Shown here one piece after another: positions 8,994-17,836 of a stretch of DNA of 64,000 bases. The DNA comes from Paenibacillus rhizovicinus. GTDB taxonomy: Bacteria; Bacillota; Bacilli; Paenibacillales; Paenibacillaceae. The stretch is from the NCBI RefSeq assembly GCF_010365285.1, contig NZ_CP048286.1:2127001-2191000 (forward strand), read 5' to 3'. The position numbers and the translations under genes were made by a program. The number at the start of each line of letters is the position of its first letter. The first letter of the stretch is position 1. Under the pieces are notes generated by a model. It was not told the origin of the DNA. It saw only the letters and a program-made list of their open reading frames with translations, and did no database searches.

Positions 8994-9890
8994 TCACTCT
9001 CCTATTCTTCGCAGCAGTTTCTGCGTGAGTACATTCATCGTGATCATCATAATGAACAGCACCGTGGCGATCGCCGACGAATAGCCCATCTCGAAACGTA
9101 CTGTTCCATAGTCCATCAGATGGGTGACAATCGTGTGCGCCGCGTAGTTGACGCTCGGAAATCCGGCCAGATTGATCGCGACGTCGGCCACGGCGAACGA
9201 GCTCGTGATTTGGATGACGGCGCCGAACATCAGCATCGGCCGCATCGCCGGCAGCGTGATATACCACAGCTCCTGCCAGCGGTTGCTGACGCCGTCGACC
9301 GCTCCCGCTTCGAACAGCGTCTTGTCGATGTTCTGCAGACCGGCGATAAAAGCGAGAAAGCTGGTGCCGAGGCTGAGCCACAGCTGGACGAGAATGATGA
9401 TCGGCAAAATGTATTTCGGGTCGGTCAGCCACTGAATCGGCTCGACGATGACGCCGAGCTTCATCAGGAAGCCATTGATGTAGCCGTACGAATCGCCGGA
9501 GAACAGCAGCTGCCACATGAAGTAGATATTTCCGGAAATCGACGGCGCATAGAAGAGCAGCGTGAACAATGCGCGTACTTTCGGCTGCAGCCCGTTAATC
9601 AGCCACGCGAACAGGAAGCAGGCCATGTAGCTGAGAGGGCCTGTGATGACGGCGAAGATGAACGTGTTCTTGATCGCGATCAGGAAGACGTCGTCCTCCA
9701 GGAACAGCTGCTGGTAATTGTGCCAGCCGACCCATCGCGGAAATTCCAGCATGTTGAAATACGTGAAGCTGATAACCAGCGAGATGGCGACGGGCACAAC
9801 CGTAAACAGAACGAACAGCAGCAAATAGGGGGCGAGCATCACATAGGCATGCTTGCTGCGATTGAACTCGGCCGCGGCTTTTGCGAACAA
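8994..9890 (-). CDS. Carbohydrate ABC transporter permease, MalF type
   Basis: A 298-residue permease with the family start (HAYVMLAPYLLLFVLFTVVP) and an EAA loop (FEAGAVDGVSNRWQELWYITLP, near residue 205). The start is TTG, chosen because it follows a GGGGGGAAA ribosome site, is the first start codon after the stop of the preceding gene, and gives a normal MalF N-terminus. The gene begins 12 bases after the chimeric binding protein and ends three bases before the MalG-type partner, consistent with tight cotranscription. Substrate unknown. Confidence 0.9.
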   Translation of the reverse strand: MFAKAAAEFNRSKHAYVMLAPYLLLFVLFTVVPVAISLVISFTYFNMLEFPRWVGWHNYQQLFLEDDVFLIAIKNTFIFAVITGPLSYMACFLFAWLINGLQPKVRALFTLLFYAPSISGNIYFMWQLLFSGDSYGYINGFLMKLGVIVEPIQWLTDPKYILPIIILVQLWLSLGTSFLAFIAGLQNIDKTLFEAGAVDGVSNRWQELWYITLPAMRPMLMFGAVIQITSSFAVADVAINLAGFPSVNYAAHTIVTHLMDYGTVRFEMGYSSAIATVLFIMMITMNVLTQKLLRRIGE

Positions 9891-9902
9891 ACGGTTTCCC
9901 CC

Positions 9903-12836
9903 CTAGTCCGGCAGCTTGAATTCGCTGCGCTTCAAACTGATTTCGTCGTTAATGGAACGCGTGTAATCGTACAGGGTTTCACGGGCGTTGGCGTTCTCGT
10001 TGACGACCTTACGGAAAGCGTTGTCGATCTGGCGGCCGGTGTAATAGCCTCCCGGCACCTCCGGAATCCCCTGCACCCACTCCCACTGCTCCTGCAAACT
10101 GCGGTAATCCTTCACCGGCCAAGGCAGCTCGGCCAGCGCTTCGGTATTCGCGGTCGGATAACGCGCCGCGGCCCCCATCAGGCCTTCCATTTCCCGGCCG
10201 AACCGGACCTGCGTATCCGTACTCGTCCACCATTTCATGAACGACCACGCGTTATCTTTGTGCGCCGCGTTGCCGGGCATCATGACCGACGTGCCGCTGC
10301 TGCCCTCGTCCCGCCGGATTTCGCCGCTTGCCGCCTTCGTGCCCGGAATCGGCGCGAAATCCCACAACCCGCGAATTTCAGGCGCGGATACGGTCAAATT
10401 GTTGTACAGCGTGTAATCGGCGATCCCGATCGGCATCTCGCCGGTCCGGAACCTGTTAGGGAAGTCGAACGTAAGCGGCATTCTGTAATTCGTATAAAAC
10501 TCCGTCCACTGCCGGAACGAACGCATCGACGCCTCGGAATCCAGATCGCTCCGCTTGCCGCCATTCGCGTACAGCCGGCCATTCGACTGGAACAGCAGCG
10601 ACGTATAGATCGCGTTCGGCGCCATCGACGGCATCCGGGCAAAGTTCTGCTCCAACGGCAGCTCGAATTGCATATTGTTCTTCTGCAGCACCGGGATCAT
10701 GTCGTACACATCGTCCCACGTTTGCGGCACCTTCAGCCCCAGTTCATCGAGCACGTCCTTCCGGTAAAACAGCATGCCGAACGATTGCTGCTCCGGCAGC
10801 GCGTAGACGTTGTCGCCGTACCGGTAAGGCACCATGGCGCTGTCGCGGAAGCGCGAGGCCACTTGGGCGAAATCCTTAAATACGGTCAGATCCTGCGCGG
10901 CATTGCGCATCGCGAAGTTAACCGGCGTCTGGTTATCGATCTGCATCGCTACGTCCGGCCCTTCGCCTGCCAGCGTCGCAGGCAGCAGATTGCCCATCTG
11001 CACCAGCTTCAGGTCGACTTTGATGCCGGTTTCCGGCGTGAACGTGTCGTCGATCATCGACTTCAGCGCCTGCGCCTGATCGCGGCCCGTGCCGATCCAT
11101 ACCGTAACCGTCCCGCCTTGCTTGCCGTCGCCGGAGGACACGTCGCCGAGGCTGTTGTAATCCTCGAAGAAGGAATACAAGAATGCCTGGCTCTCGTGCT
11201 TCACCTTGGCCAGCCACGAAGCGTTCGCCTTCGGCAGCGTAACGTCCGTGCCCGCAAGCAGCAAATAATCGATATCGAGCGGCTGTTCGCGGACCGTAAG
11301 CAGCCAAGTGCCTAAGCTGCCGACGTTTACTTTGTACGTATCCAGCCGGTCTTGAATCGTATCCGGGCGCTTCGCCATGTCTTCCAGTTGATAAGCCGTC
11401 CGGTACAGCGCCGCTACCTGTTCGCTCTTCTCGCCGGTCAATTGCTCCAGTGCGTCTCCGATGCCGTACAGCAGCTTGCTCTGCGCATTGAATCTCGATA
11501 CCAGTCCGGGAACTTGGCGATCGAGGTGATAGTCACGGTTCGGGTCGGGCGTCGAGCCGGTAATTTTGATGATGTCCCGGTACAGCGCGTTCAACTCCAG
11601 CACTGCGTTCTGCACGGCGCGGATCATCGGTGCCACGTCGCCGAGCGAAACTTCCAAACGAATCGTATGCTTGCCCTTCGCAAGCTTGAACAGATACGGG
11701 TCCTTGCTTCCGCCGAGAATGCCCATGCTCCAGTCCCGGTCGTACAGAAATCGGATTTCTTTCGCTTCCTGGAACGGAATCGTCCCGTCGATCGTCAATT
11801 TCCGAGTGGCGTACAAGCCGCGCAGCTCGTTCTGACGGCTCTTGAACGCGATCCGGTACAAGCCGTCCTCCGGCGCCTCGACATCCCATTCGATCCATTG
11901 GCCGGGCATGCGCCAGTTGTGTCCGCCGATCATGTTCATCCGGATTTTCGATACGTCGTACGGCTCCGTTGCCGGGCTTGAGCGGTCGTTCGAAGGATAC
12001 AGCGTCGGGTCGGAGACGCGGACCGCTTGCTCCCCCTGCACTTTGACGAGCGCGTCCTTGACCGGCTTCAGGCCTTCCGACGCATACGCTTGGCTTGCTT
12101 CCGCGTACGTCGGCGTTGCCGGCTGCTGCATCAGCCTGATGTCCCCGATGACCATCGGCTCCCGCAGCGAGACGAACGTAATGGTATGCTTGCCTGCGGA
12201 TAAGTGAAAATAAAACGGCTGCTCGTAAGAGCCTTCCGCATCTTTGACGATCGCTTGCTGCCACACCGGCTTCTCGATTTCCTGCGGCCGGATGTCGTTG
12301 CCGTTATCGTCGCGTTTGGCGATCGCGGACGCGCTCCCCCATACGCGGGAGAAGACGATGCTTCCCGCCTCGGTGAACGGCGCCTGGCCGTCGATCAGAA
12401 TCTGTCGTTCGATGGCCGCGCTCTTGCCTTCAATCGGAAAGTAGTCGACCGCCATGTTATACAAGCCCGTTGCCGGTACGTCCACGTTCCAGGCGATCGA
12501 ACCGGATTCGTCCGTCCATACCGCCTCGCCCTGCGCGCCTTCGTACTGCGGCATGACCTTCGCCTTCATATCGTTCGCGGAGGCATAGTCGCCGGCGGGA
12601 ATCGTTACGCCCGCTTCCGGCTTAGGTTCATCCTTGAATGCCGCGAGGTAGGCTGCGTAGCTCCCCTTCTGCGGCTTGCCGGCCAACGCTTCGTCCATGA
12701 CGGAGGCATCGCCCGCGGCGAACACGCGGTCTGACTTTCCTTGCTGAACCGCCCTGTACAACGGCACGGCGACAGCTATCGCCACAATAGCCGACAGCCC
12801 ATATATGGCCGGCCTTCTCCAACGTCCGTAAGGCAC
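9903..12836 (-). CDS. Chimeric extracellular solute-binding protein with carbohydrate-binding-like domains
   Basis: At 977 residues this is about twice the normal length of a sugar-binding protein. Order: N-terminal membrane helix (about 12-30) without a lipobox; two similar beta-sandwich-like domains (about 80-250 and 270-410), each ending in a GKHTI motif (AGKHTITF, KGKHTIRL) as in CBM6/35-like modules; a helical region (about 410-520); and a type 1 extracellular solute-binding domain (about 590-960; GTVTVWIGTGRD, GEGPDVAM, VPQTWDDVYDMIPVL, PGNAAHKDNAWSFMKWW). Start is GTG with AAGGAGGG eight bases upstream. It directly precedes a MalF/MalG pair. It probably captures polymeric or complex glycan at the cell surface and delivers oligosaccharide; the CBM assignment is inferred from pattern. 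Confidence 0.85.
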   Translation of the reverse strand: MPYGRWRRPAIYGLSAIVAIAVAVPLYRAVQQGKSDRVFAAGDASVMDEALAGKPQKGSYAAYLAAFKDEPKPEAGVTIPAGDYASANDMKAKVMPQYEGAQGEAVWTDESGSIAWNVDVPATGLYNMAVDYFPIEGKSAAIERQILIDGQAPFTEAGSIVFSRVWGSASAIAKRDDNGNDIRPQEIEKPVWQQAIVKDAEGSYEQPFYFHLSAGKHTITFVSLREPMVIGDIRLMQQPATPTYAEASQAYASEGLKPVKDALVKVQGEQAVRVSDPTLYPSNDRSSPATEPYDVSKIRMNMIGGHNWRMPGQWIEWDVEAPEDGLYRIAFKSRQNELRGLYATRKLTIDGTIPFQEAKEIRFLYDRDWSMGILGGSKDPYLFKLAKGKHTIRLEVSLGDVAPMIRAVQNAVLELNALYRDIIKITGSTPDPNRDYHLDRQVPGLVSRFNAQSKLLYGIGDALEQLTGEKSEQVAALYRTAYQLEDMAKRPDTIQDRLDTYKVNVGSLGTWLLTVREQPLDIDYLLLAGTDVTLPKANASWLAKVKHESQAFLYSFFEDYNSLGDVSSGDGKQGGTVTVWIGTGRDQAQALKSMIDDTFTPETGIKVDLKLVQMGNLLPATLAGEGPDVAMQIDNQTPVNFAMRNAAQDLTVFKDFAQVASRFRDSAMVPYRYGDNVYALPEQQSFGMLFYRKDVLDELGLKVPQTWDDVYDMIPVLQKNNMQFELPLEQNFARMPSMAPNAIYTSLLFQSNGRLYANGGKRSDLDSEASMRSFRQWTEFYTNYRMPLTFDFPNRFRTGEMPIGIADYTLYNNLTVSAPEIRGLWDFAPIPGTKAASGEIRRDEGSSGTSVMMPGNAAHKDNAWSFMKWWTSTDTQVRFGREMEGLMGAAARYPTANTEALAELPWPVKDYRSLQEQWEWVQGIPEVPGGYYTGRQIDNAFRKVVNENANARETLYDYTRSINDEISLKRSEFKLPD

Positions 12837-12882
12837 TCGCCGTCCCTCCTTTCAACGTCCCCGCAATGCCGGAAACAATCGC

Positions 12883-12938
12883 CCCGGAATTCCGTTTCCT
12901 GCCTGAGCCTTCAGGGAAGACCAGGCGGGAATTCCGGG
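12883..12938 (-). other. Stem-loop after the first binding-protein gene
   Basis: Perfect 11-bp arms (CCCGGAATTCC / GGAATTCCGGG), with further pairing CCTGCCTG/CAGG inside, lie in the 138-base gap between the lipoprotein and chimeric binding-protein genes. No T-run follows on the minus strand. It probably stabilises the upstream message or partly attenuates, as known for malE-type genes; this role is inferred. Confidence 0.55.
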
Positions 12939-12974
12939 TGCGACTGTTCGCGATTTCCATTGCGGATGCGGATG

Positions 12975-14399
12975 CTATTGCTTCAGCAAGATGTCCGCTT
13001 TATCCTGGAGCATCGGGCCGTACTTCTGAGCCGCCTGCGCCGCGGTCGTGGCGCCCGTTGCCAGCTCGTTGCCGATTTGGTCGATGAGGCCGCCGTTGAT
13101 CGTGTTGAAGAAGTCGAAATTGACGTTTTTGCTCAGCATTTTGGCCACTTCGATATCGTCGTCGTGGTCGTATTGCGCATTGTAATACTCGTCGGCATGC
13201 GCTTCGGTATCCCAAACCTGCAGCTCTTTCCAAATTTGCATGACGGCTTCCGGGTATTTCGTGCCCTTCGCGATGAAGTTCGAGTTCGTTTGTCTGGACG
13301 GGTTCACGTAATCCGTCTGTCCCGGTCCGAGCGGCATCGGCAGGAATCCGTAGCCGTCCTGCTTCATGTTCGCTTTCCAAGTGCCGCCCGTCCACGAGAA
13401 GCTCGGCGTCATCCCGATATTTCCTTTCGGGAACGAATCGAGGAAGCCCCAAGTCGAATCCGCGACCACTTTGTCTTCCGTGAACAGCTTCGCCATGAAG
13501 TCCATCGCTTCTTGCGTCTTCGGATCGTCAAGCGTCTGCTTGCCCGTCTCCAGATCGAAGAGATGGCCGCCGTTCGCCAAGGCCTGGAACCAGACCCAGT
13601 CACCCGCATAGCCCGTCAGTCCCCATTGATCCGGTTTGCCGTCCCCGTTCGTATCCTTGGTCAGCTGCTTCGCCACTTCCCTGAACTTATCCCAGGTCCA
13701 TTCTTTGCTTTCGACCCACGTATGCGGATCAGGCAAGCCGTTCTTCTCGAACAGCGCCCGGTTATAGAAAATACCGATTTGATCGACGCTCGCTTCCGTA
13801 TTGAAGCCGTAAATCTTCCCGTTATAGCCCGTGTACTTGCGGAAATCGTCGACCGGAATTTGCTTCTCGTCCGAAAGCGAGATTAAATCGTCGATCGGCA
13901 GGAACAGCCCTTCCTTGGCGAGGCCGGGCACGACATCCGAACTGCCCATGTACCAAATTTCGGCGGCAGGGCTGCCGTTCAGAATCGAGGCCTTCATTTT
14001 GTTCTGGAACTCTTCGTTCGGAATGTTCAAGTATTGGATCTTCACGTTGTATTTCGCTTCGACCGCTTTCTGCAGCTCGAGACGCTTCGCGCCCATCGGC
14101 GTATCCGGCGTCGGCGTGCCGTCCCAGTTGGCGGCGATCCGAATGGTCATGCCCGATACTTTGCTCATCGTCGTGACATCGTCGTCTTCCGCGTTGTTCG
14201 CGCCGTTGTTAGCCGCGTTGCCGCCGCTTGCTGCCGCATTGCCGTTCGTCGCTTTCGTGCCGTCGTTACCGGCCGCTGCCGTGTTTCCGTTGCCGGCTGC
14301 GTTGTCCCCGCCGTTATTCGAGTTGCTGCAAGCCGTCAAGGCTGCCAAGGATATACTGGCCATAAGCACGAGCGATTTGAACTTTAACGATCGGTTCAT
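12975..14399 (-). CDS. Extracellular sugar-binding lipoprotein of an ABC importer
   Basis: About 474 residues with a lipoprotein signal (LAALTAC, cysteine near residue 24), an Asn/Ala/Gly linker to about residue 70, then a type 1 solute-binding fold (MTIRIAANWDGTPTPDTPMGAKR; GSPAAEIWYMGSSDVVPGLAKEGLFLPIDDLI; WTWDKFREVAKQLTKDTNGDGKPDQWGL). The NGDGKPD stretch resembles the calcium-type loop of the family. The ATG at 14399 is preferred over the one at 14405 because the GGGGGA site then has normal spacing. It is the first gene of the long minus-strand operon and is followed by a stem-loop, so its message may be more abundant than that of the genes behind it. Ligand unknown. Confidence 0.9.
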   Translation of the reverse strand: MNRSLKFKSLVLMASISLAALTACSNSNNGGDNAAGNGNTAAAGNDGTKATNGNAAASGGNAANNGANNAEDDDVTTMSKVSGMTIRIAANWDGTPTPDTPMGAKRLELQKAVEAKYNVKIQYLNIPNEEFQNKMKASILNGSPAAEIWYMGSSDVVPGLAKEGLFLPIDDLISLSDEKQIPVDDFRKYTGYNGKIYGFNTEASVDQIGIFYNRALFEKNGLPDPHTWVESKEWTWDKFREVAKQLTKDTNGDGKPDQWGLTGYAGDWVWFQALANGGHLFDLETGKQTLDDPKTQEAMDFMAKLFTEDKVVADSTWGFLDSFPKGNIGMTPSFSWTGGTWKANMKQDGYGFLPMPLGPGQTDYVNPSRQTNSNFIAKGTKYPEAVMQIWKELQVWDTEAHADEYYNAQYDHDDDIEVAKMLSKNVNFDFFNTINGGLIDQIGNELATGATTAAQAAQKYGPMLQDKADILLKQ

Positions 14400-14844
14400 T
14401 GTCATTCCCCCACATTAAATTGTCGTCGAATCCTTACGGTACAGCCGTTTCTTCCGTTCGTTTCCGTCTGCGGTCCGCAGCCCGCATCGTTCTTGATTGC
14501 CGATGCATTCGTGCCGGCACTCGCTTGGTCGTTCATCACATCCTTCCCGGACAGCCGCCTCATGCGGTGATTCGCATTCGTAAAATGCAGCCTATTTTCC
14601 CGTTGTAAGCGCGATCATAATATCCGATGAAAGCAGACGGGAACCGAGCTGTTTGCATCTTCGGCATGCGAATTTCCCGCGCCAGCCGACTTGCGGCGGC
14701 GATAAGCAAGCGCTGCTGCATGGCCTTTCTCTTATGTACAAATCATAATTCATTGCTTTTCGCGGTTATATATTACTCTCTGAACATCGATCGTCTTTTG
14801 TTAGCCAGTTGTCTGGATCTCCGGTTAAGCGGACGCCTGAACGC
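14400..14844 (-). other. Intergenic region, probable promoter of the DUF5696-transporter operon
   Basis: A 445-base gap with no convincing gene; the open frames here run through the PBP2 terminator and lack ribosome sites. It must hold the promoter of the ten-gene operon that starts at 14399. A TATTAT hexamer about 14618-14623 (minus) is a possible -10 box, but its -35 is weak, so no promoter is assigned. Confidence 0.35.
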
Positions 14845-14875
14845 AAAAAAGACCCCGGGGGGCTGCCCCGAGGTC
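14845..14875 (-). terminator. Rho-independent terminator of the PBP2 gene
   Basis: A 10-bp GC-rich stem (GACCCCGGGG / CCCCGAGGTC, one G-T pair) with a 5-base loop, followed on the minus strand by six T. It lies 96 bases beyond the PBP2 stop codon. Confidence 0.85.
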
Positions 14876-14970
14876 AGAGTATATGTTGAACTGTAGTTGC
14901 TTCTCGATCTAACCGGAGGCCTTCGAGCCTCGCTTCGTTCAACGCATATAACGCATGCAGCTACTTGCCA

Positions 14971-17040
14971 TTAATGTGCTGCCGTTTGTCCGTTTGCAGC
15001 CGTGCCGCCTGTCGTGTTGGTTGTTCCGGCTGCCGTATTCGTCGGCGGCGGATGCGGCGTGCCGTCCAGGCCGACGTACTCGTCGTACGCGTCGAAGATT
15101 TTACGCGCGATCGGCGCGGCGCCGTAGGCGCCGAACCCGCCGTCCGGCACGACGACCGCCACGGCGAGAACAGGGTGCTCTGCCGGCGCGAGGGCGATGA
15201 ACACGGAGTTCTCGACCTTCTTCCGGTCGCCGACGTCCTGCTCGGACGTACCCGTTTTGCGAAGGAAATTGTACTTGAAGTCGTCGAAGCCCTGCACGGA
15301 AACCTTGCTCATGCCAGCGTAAATTTCGTCCCAATACTCTTGCGGGAACGATACGGTATTCAATACTTTCGGCGTGAAGCCCTGCACGACTTTGCCGTCC
15401 TGGTCGACGACTTTATTGACGAACTGCGGCTGCATCCGCTTGCCCTCATTACCGAGCATCGCCGCGTATTGCGCCAGCTGCAGCGTCGTGTATTTGGCCT
15501 GCTGGCCGAAGGACGCCCGAATGAGCGCCGACTGCGAGCTCGCGGTTTCGGATTCGTGATAATAATCGATAACGCCTTTGCTTTCGCCCGGCAGTCCGCT
15601 TTCGGTGGAAACCCCGAGGCCGAACTGCTTGACGTAGTTATCCCAGACATCTACGCCCTTAGCGCCTTTGTACTTCTGGTACAGCTTATTCCCGACCATC
15701 GCGGCCATGAACGTATTGGACGAATGCTGGATCGCGCCCGCGGCGTCGATATGACCGTATGCATGGCCTTGCGAATCGTGAATCGCGACCTGCGGCTTCG
15801 ATTTACCGAAGAGGAACACGCCTGTATCGTTAAATACGTCATGCGTCGTAAACAATTTCTCGTTCAGTCCGATGAGCACGGAAAGCGGCTTCTGCGTGGA
15901 GCCGAGCGGTACGATCGAGGACGGATGGCGGTTGCGTTCCTTCTCGTCGGCGTAAGGCGGATACGCTTGGCGGATCGTGCCGTTCGCTTGGAAATACGTC
16001 GTTGCGTCCCAGTCCTCCGGACTGATCGAACCGCCTTCCCAAACGCTCGGATCATAATCCGGCATGCTGGCCATGGCGACGACTTTTCCCGTATTGACTT
16101 CCATGGCAACGGCATAACCCGTTGTCGCGTCCGCGCCGTCCTTATAATAGCCCGAGGCTGTCTTCATGTACGCGAGATGATCCGTGATCGCCTGCTGCGT
16201 CAGCAGTTGAACGCGTTTGTCGATCGTGAGGAACAGATTGTCTCCTTTGACTGGCACCGTAACCACGGGAGGTCCGATGATCGTTTCCTTCGCGTTGACG
16301 GGATAATCCTTCAGTCCGTTCTCGCCGCGAAGCACGTCTTGGTACATATATTCGAGACCGTCGACACCGACATCCTCATCGTCCAGATATTGCTGCTTGG
16401 CGTCTTCTTGATCGGCAATGTTCTTGTATTTGCTCATGGATTCCCGAACGCCGCGGTACTTCTTCAGGTACCCGACCAGCTGCACGGCAACGTCATCCTT
16501 GTCGTAGTTGCGGACGCTCTCCTCCACGATATCGAATCCCGGGTACTGCTCGCGGTTCTCGGAGAAGTAGGCGATTTCCGCTTCGGACAGGCCCATCTTG
16601 ATTCGGCGCGGGACCGCATATGTATTCTGAATATGCGCAAGGTCCATCCGTTTCTTGATTTCTTTGACGGTTAGCTTCTGATCCGGCGTGCCGATCTTGG
16701 TGAAAATATCGAACAGCTTCTGTGCCAGCTTGTCTGCATCCGCATCCTTCAGTCCCGCCTGAATCGTGTAGTACAGGGATTGCGTCGAGGTGGAATACGC
16801 CAGCGGTTTTCCTTGGGAATCCAAAATATTTCCGCGGATCGGCGGGATCTTCACCGACCTTGTGCCGTTATCGTCCAATTCCGCCTGGAATTTAGGGGCG
16901 TCGACAAACTGCAAAATCGCGAGCCGTACGATTAAAATGCTGAATACGATAAAGGTCATGCCGAAAAACATATTCAAGCGCAGCGTGAACGCATTTCGTT
17001 TGCGGTTTTCCTTGCTCTTGGGGTCTTCTTGCTCTCTCAT
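14971..17040 (-). CDS. Class B penicillin-binding protein 2 (transpeptidase)
   Basis: A 689-residue membrane-anchored peptidoglycan transpeptidase. After a basic cytoplasmic tail there is one transmembrane helix (about 21-45), a PBP dimerisation domain with IPPIRGNILDSQGKPLA (about 65-82), and the transpeptidase domain. Its three catalytic motifs are visible: STQK (S381 nucleophile, K384), SSN (440-442) and KTG (595-597). The last 25 residues are a Thr/Asn/Gly-rich tail. AAGGAG lies well placed before the ATG. It is monocistronic with its own terminator. Similarity is to the PBP2/PbpA elongation type rather than SpoVD (no PASTA domain). The exact paralogue cannot be decided here. Confidence 0.92.
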   Translation of the reverse strand: MREQEDPKSKENRKRNAFTLRLNMFFGMTFIVFSILIVRLAILQFVDAPKFQAELDDNGTRSVKIPPIRGNILDSQGKPLAYSTSTQSLYYTIQAGLKDADADKLAQKLFDIFTKIGTPDQKLTVKEIKKRMDLAHIQNTYAVPRRIKMGLSEAEIAYFSENREQYPGFDIVEESVRNYDKDDVAVQLVGYLKKYRGVRESMSKYKNIADQEDAKQQYLDDEDVGVDGLEYMYQDVLRGENGLKDYPVNAKETIIGPPVVTVPVKGDNLFLTIDKRVQLLTQQAITDHLAYMKTASGYYKDGADATTGYAVAMEVNTGKVVAMASMPDYDPSVWEGGSISPEDWDATTYFQANGTIRQAYPPYADEKERNRHPSSIVPLGSTQKPLSVLIGLNEKLFTTHDVFNDTGVFLFGKSKPQVAIHDSQGHAYGHIDAAGAIQHSSNTFMAAMVGNKLYQKYKGAKGVDVWDNYVKQFGLGVSTESGLPGESKGVIDYYHESETASSQSALIRASFGQQAKYTTLQLAQYAAMLGNEGKRMQPQFVNKVVDQDGKVVQGFTPKVLNTVSFPQEYWDEIYAGMSKVSVQGFDDFKYNFLRKTGTSEQDVGDRKKVENSVFIALAPAEHPVLAVAVVVPDGGFGAYGAAPIARKIFDAYDEYVGLDGTPHPPPTNTAAGTTNTTGGTAANGQTAAH

Positions 17041-17313
17041 GCCAGCACTCCTTTGAACCGTTGATAAAATGGGGCGTATTCTTTATTCGAGATCGGCAGG
17101 CCCGATCCTGCCCGGTCAAGGAATTGGCACAATTTAGCCAAGGTCAACCAGATAAACCGGCATCGCCGCAAGCAGGCTGCTCTGCGGCTTTCGCGGGGGA
17201 ATTCAAGCCTGGATCGAGTGAACCATATCCGGGCTCGGAGGTCAAGCATGCTGCTTACGCGGCATTAACCGTGGTCATTACCCGTTCGCGCGGAGTTTGA
17301 AACAGTTCCGCGT

Positions 17314-17346
17314 GAAAAAGCCGCCCGAATTTGATTCGGGCGGCTT
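17314..17346 (-). terminator. Rho-independent terminator, minus strand
   Basis: A 13-bp perfect stem (AAGCCGCCCGAAT / ATTCGGGCGGCTT) with a 3-base loop and a run of five T on the minus strand. The nearest minus-strand gene upstream is the FAD oxidoreductase, whose stop lies about 490 bases away beyond the 51-bp repeat array, so the array would be transcribed as its 3' tail. Confidence 0.8.
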
Positions 17347-17411
17347 GGCGGGCCGGGATTGTCTCGGGGACATCCCGGCGGCGGAAGAATCGGGATGCAG
17401 GTACCTGGTGC

Positions 17412-17692
17412 GGCTCTTGGGGGAATTGGGCGGGTTTCCGCCCATGTAGTGTACTGGGTACAACTCTTGGGGCGAACCCGCCGGTTTTCCGCCAATGTAG
17501 TGTACTGGGTACAACTCTTGCGGCGAACCCGCCGGTTTTCCGCCAATGTAGTGTACTGGGTACAACTCTTGCGGCGAATCCGCCGGGTTTCCGCCAATGT
17601 AGTGTACGGGGTACAACTCTTACGGCGAATTGGACGGTTTTCCGCCCATGTAGTGTACTGGGTGCAACTCTTGGGGTGAATCCGCTGCAAGC
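17412..17692. repeat. 51-bp tandem repeat array, about 5.5 copies
   Basis: The phase marker GTAGTGTAC recurs at 17446, 17497, 17548, 17599 and 17650, exactly 51 bases apart. Each unit holds two GTAC palindromes (GTGTACTGGGTACAAC) and a GC-rich part (GGCGAACCCGCCGG) able to fold into a small hairpin. Copies differ by a few substitutions only. The unit length is divisible by three, so both strands read open as 17-residue repeats, but there is no ribosome site or start, and I treat it as non-coding. Confidence 0.9.
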
Positions 17693-17836
17693 GGCTATGC
17701 GCAATGCGCCAAGGCTTGCGGCTCCCGCTGCGACAGCGGCTAGCGGTCGCATGCTGCAAGCCATGCGCGCCGCCAGCCGCGCCTTGCGGAGCTGGCTGAC
17801 CGCAGCCCACTCCGCGGCCGGCCCGGCTTGCTCCGC

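Noticed and set aside
14627..14896. Plus-strand 89-codon frame upstream of the PBP2 terminator
   Set aside because: It runs through the terminator hairpin, has no ribosome site and no conserved-looking segment.
17359..17679. CRISPR array
   Set aside because: The 51-bp units are contiguous tandem copies without unique spacers, and no cas gene is present.
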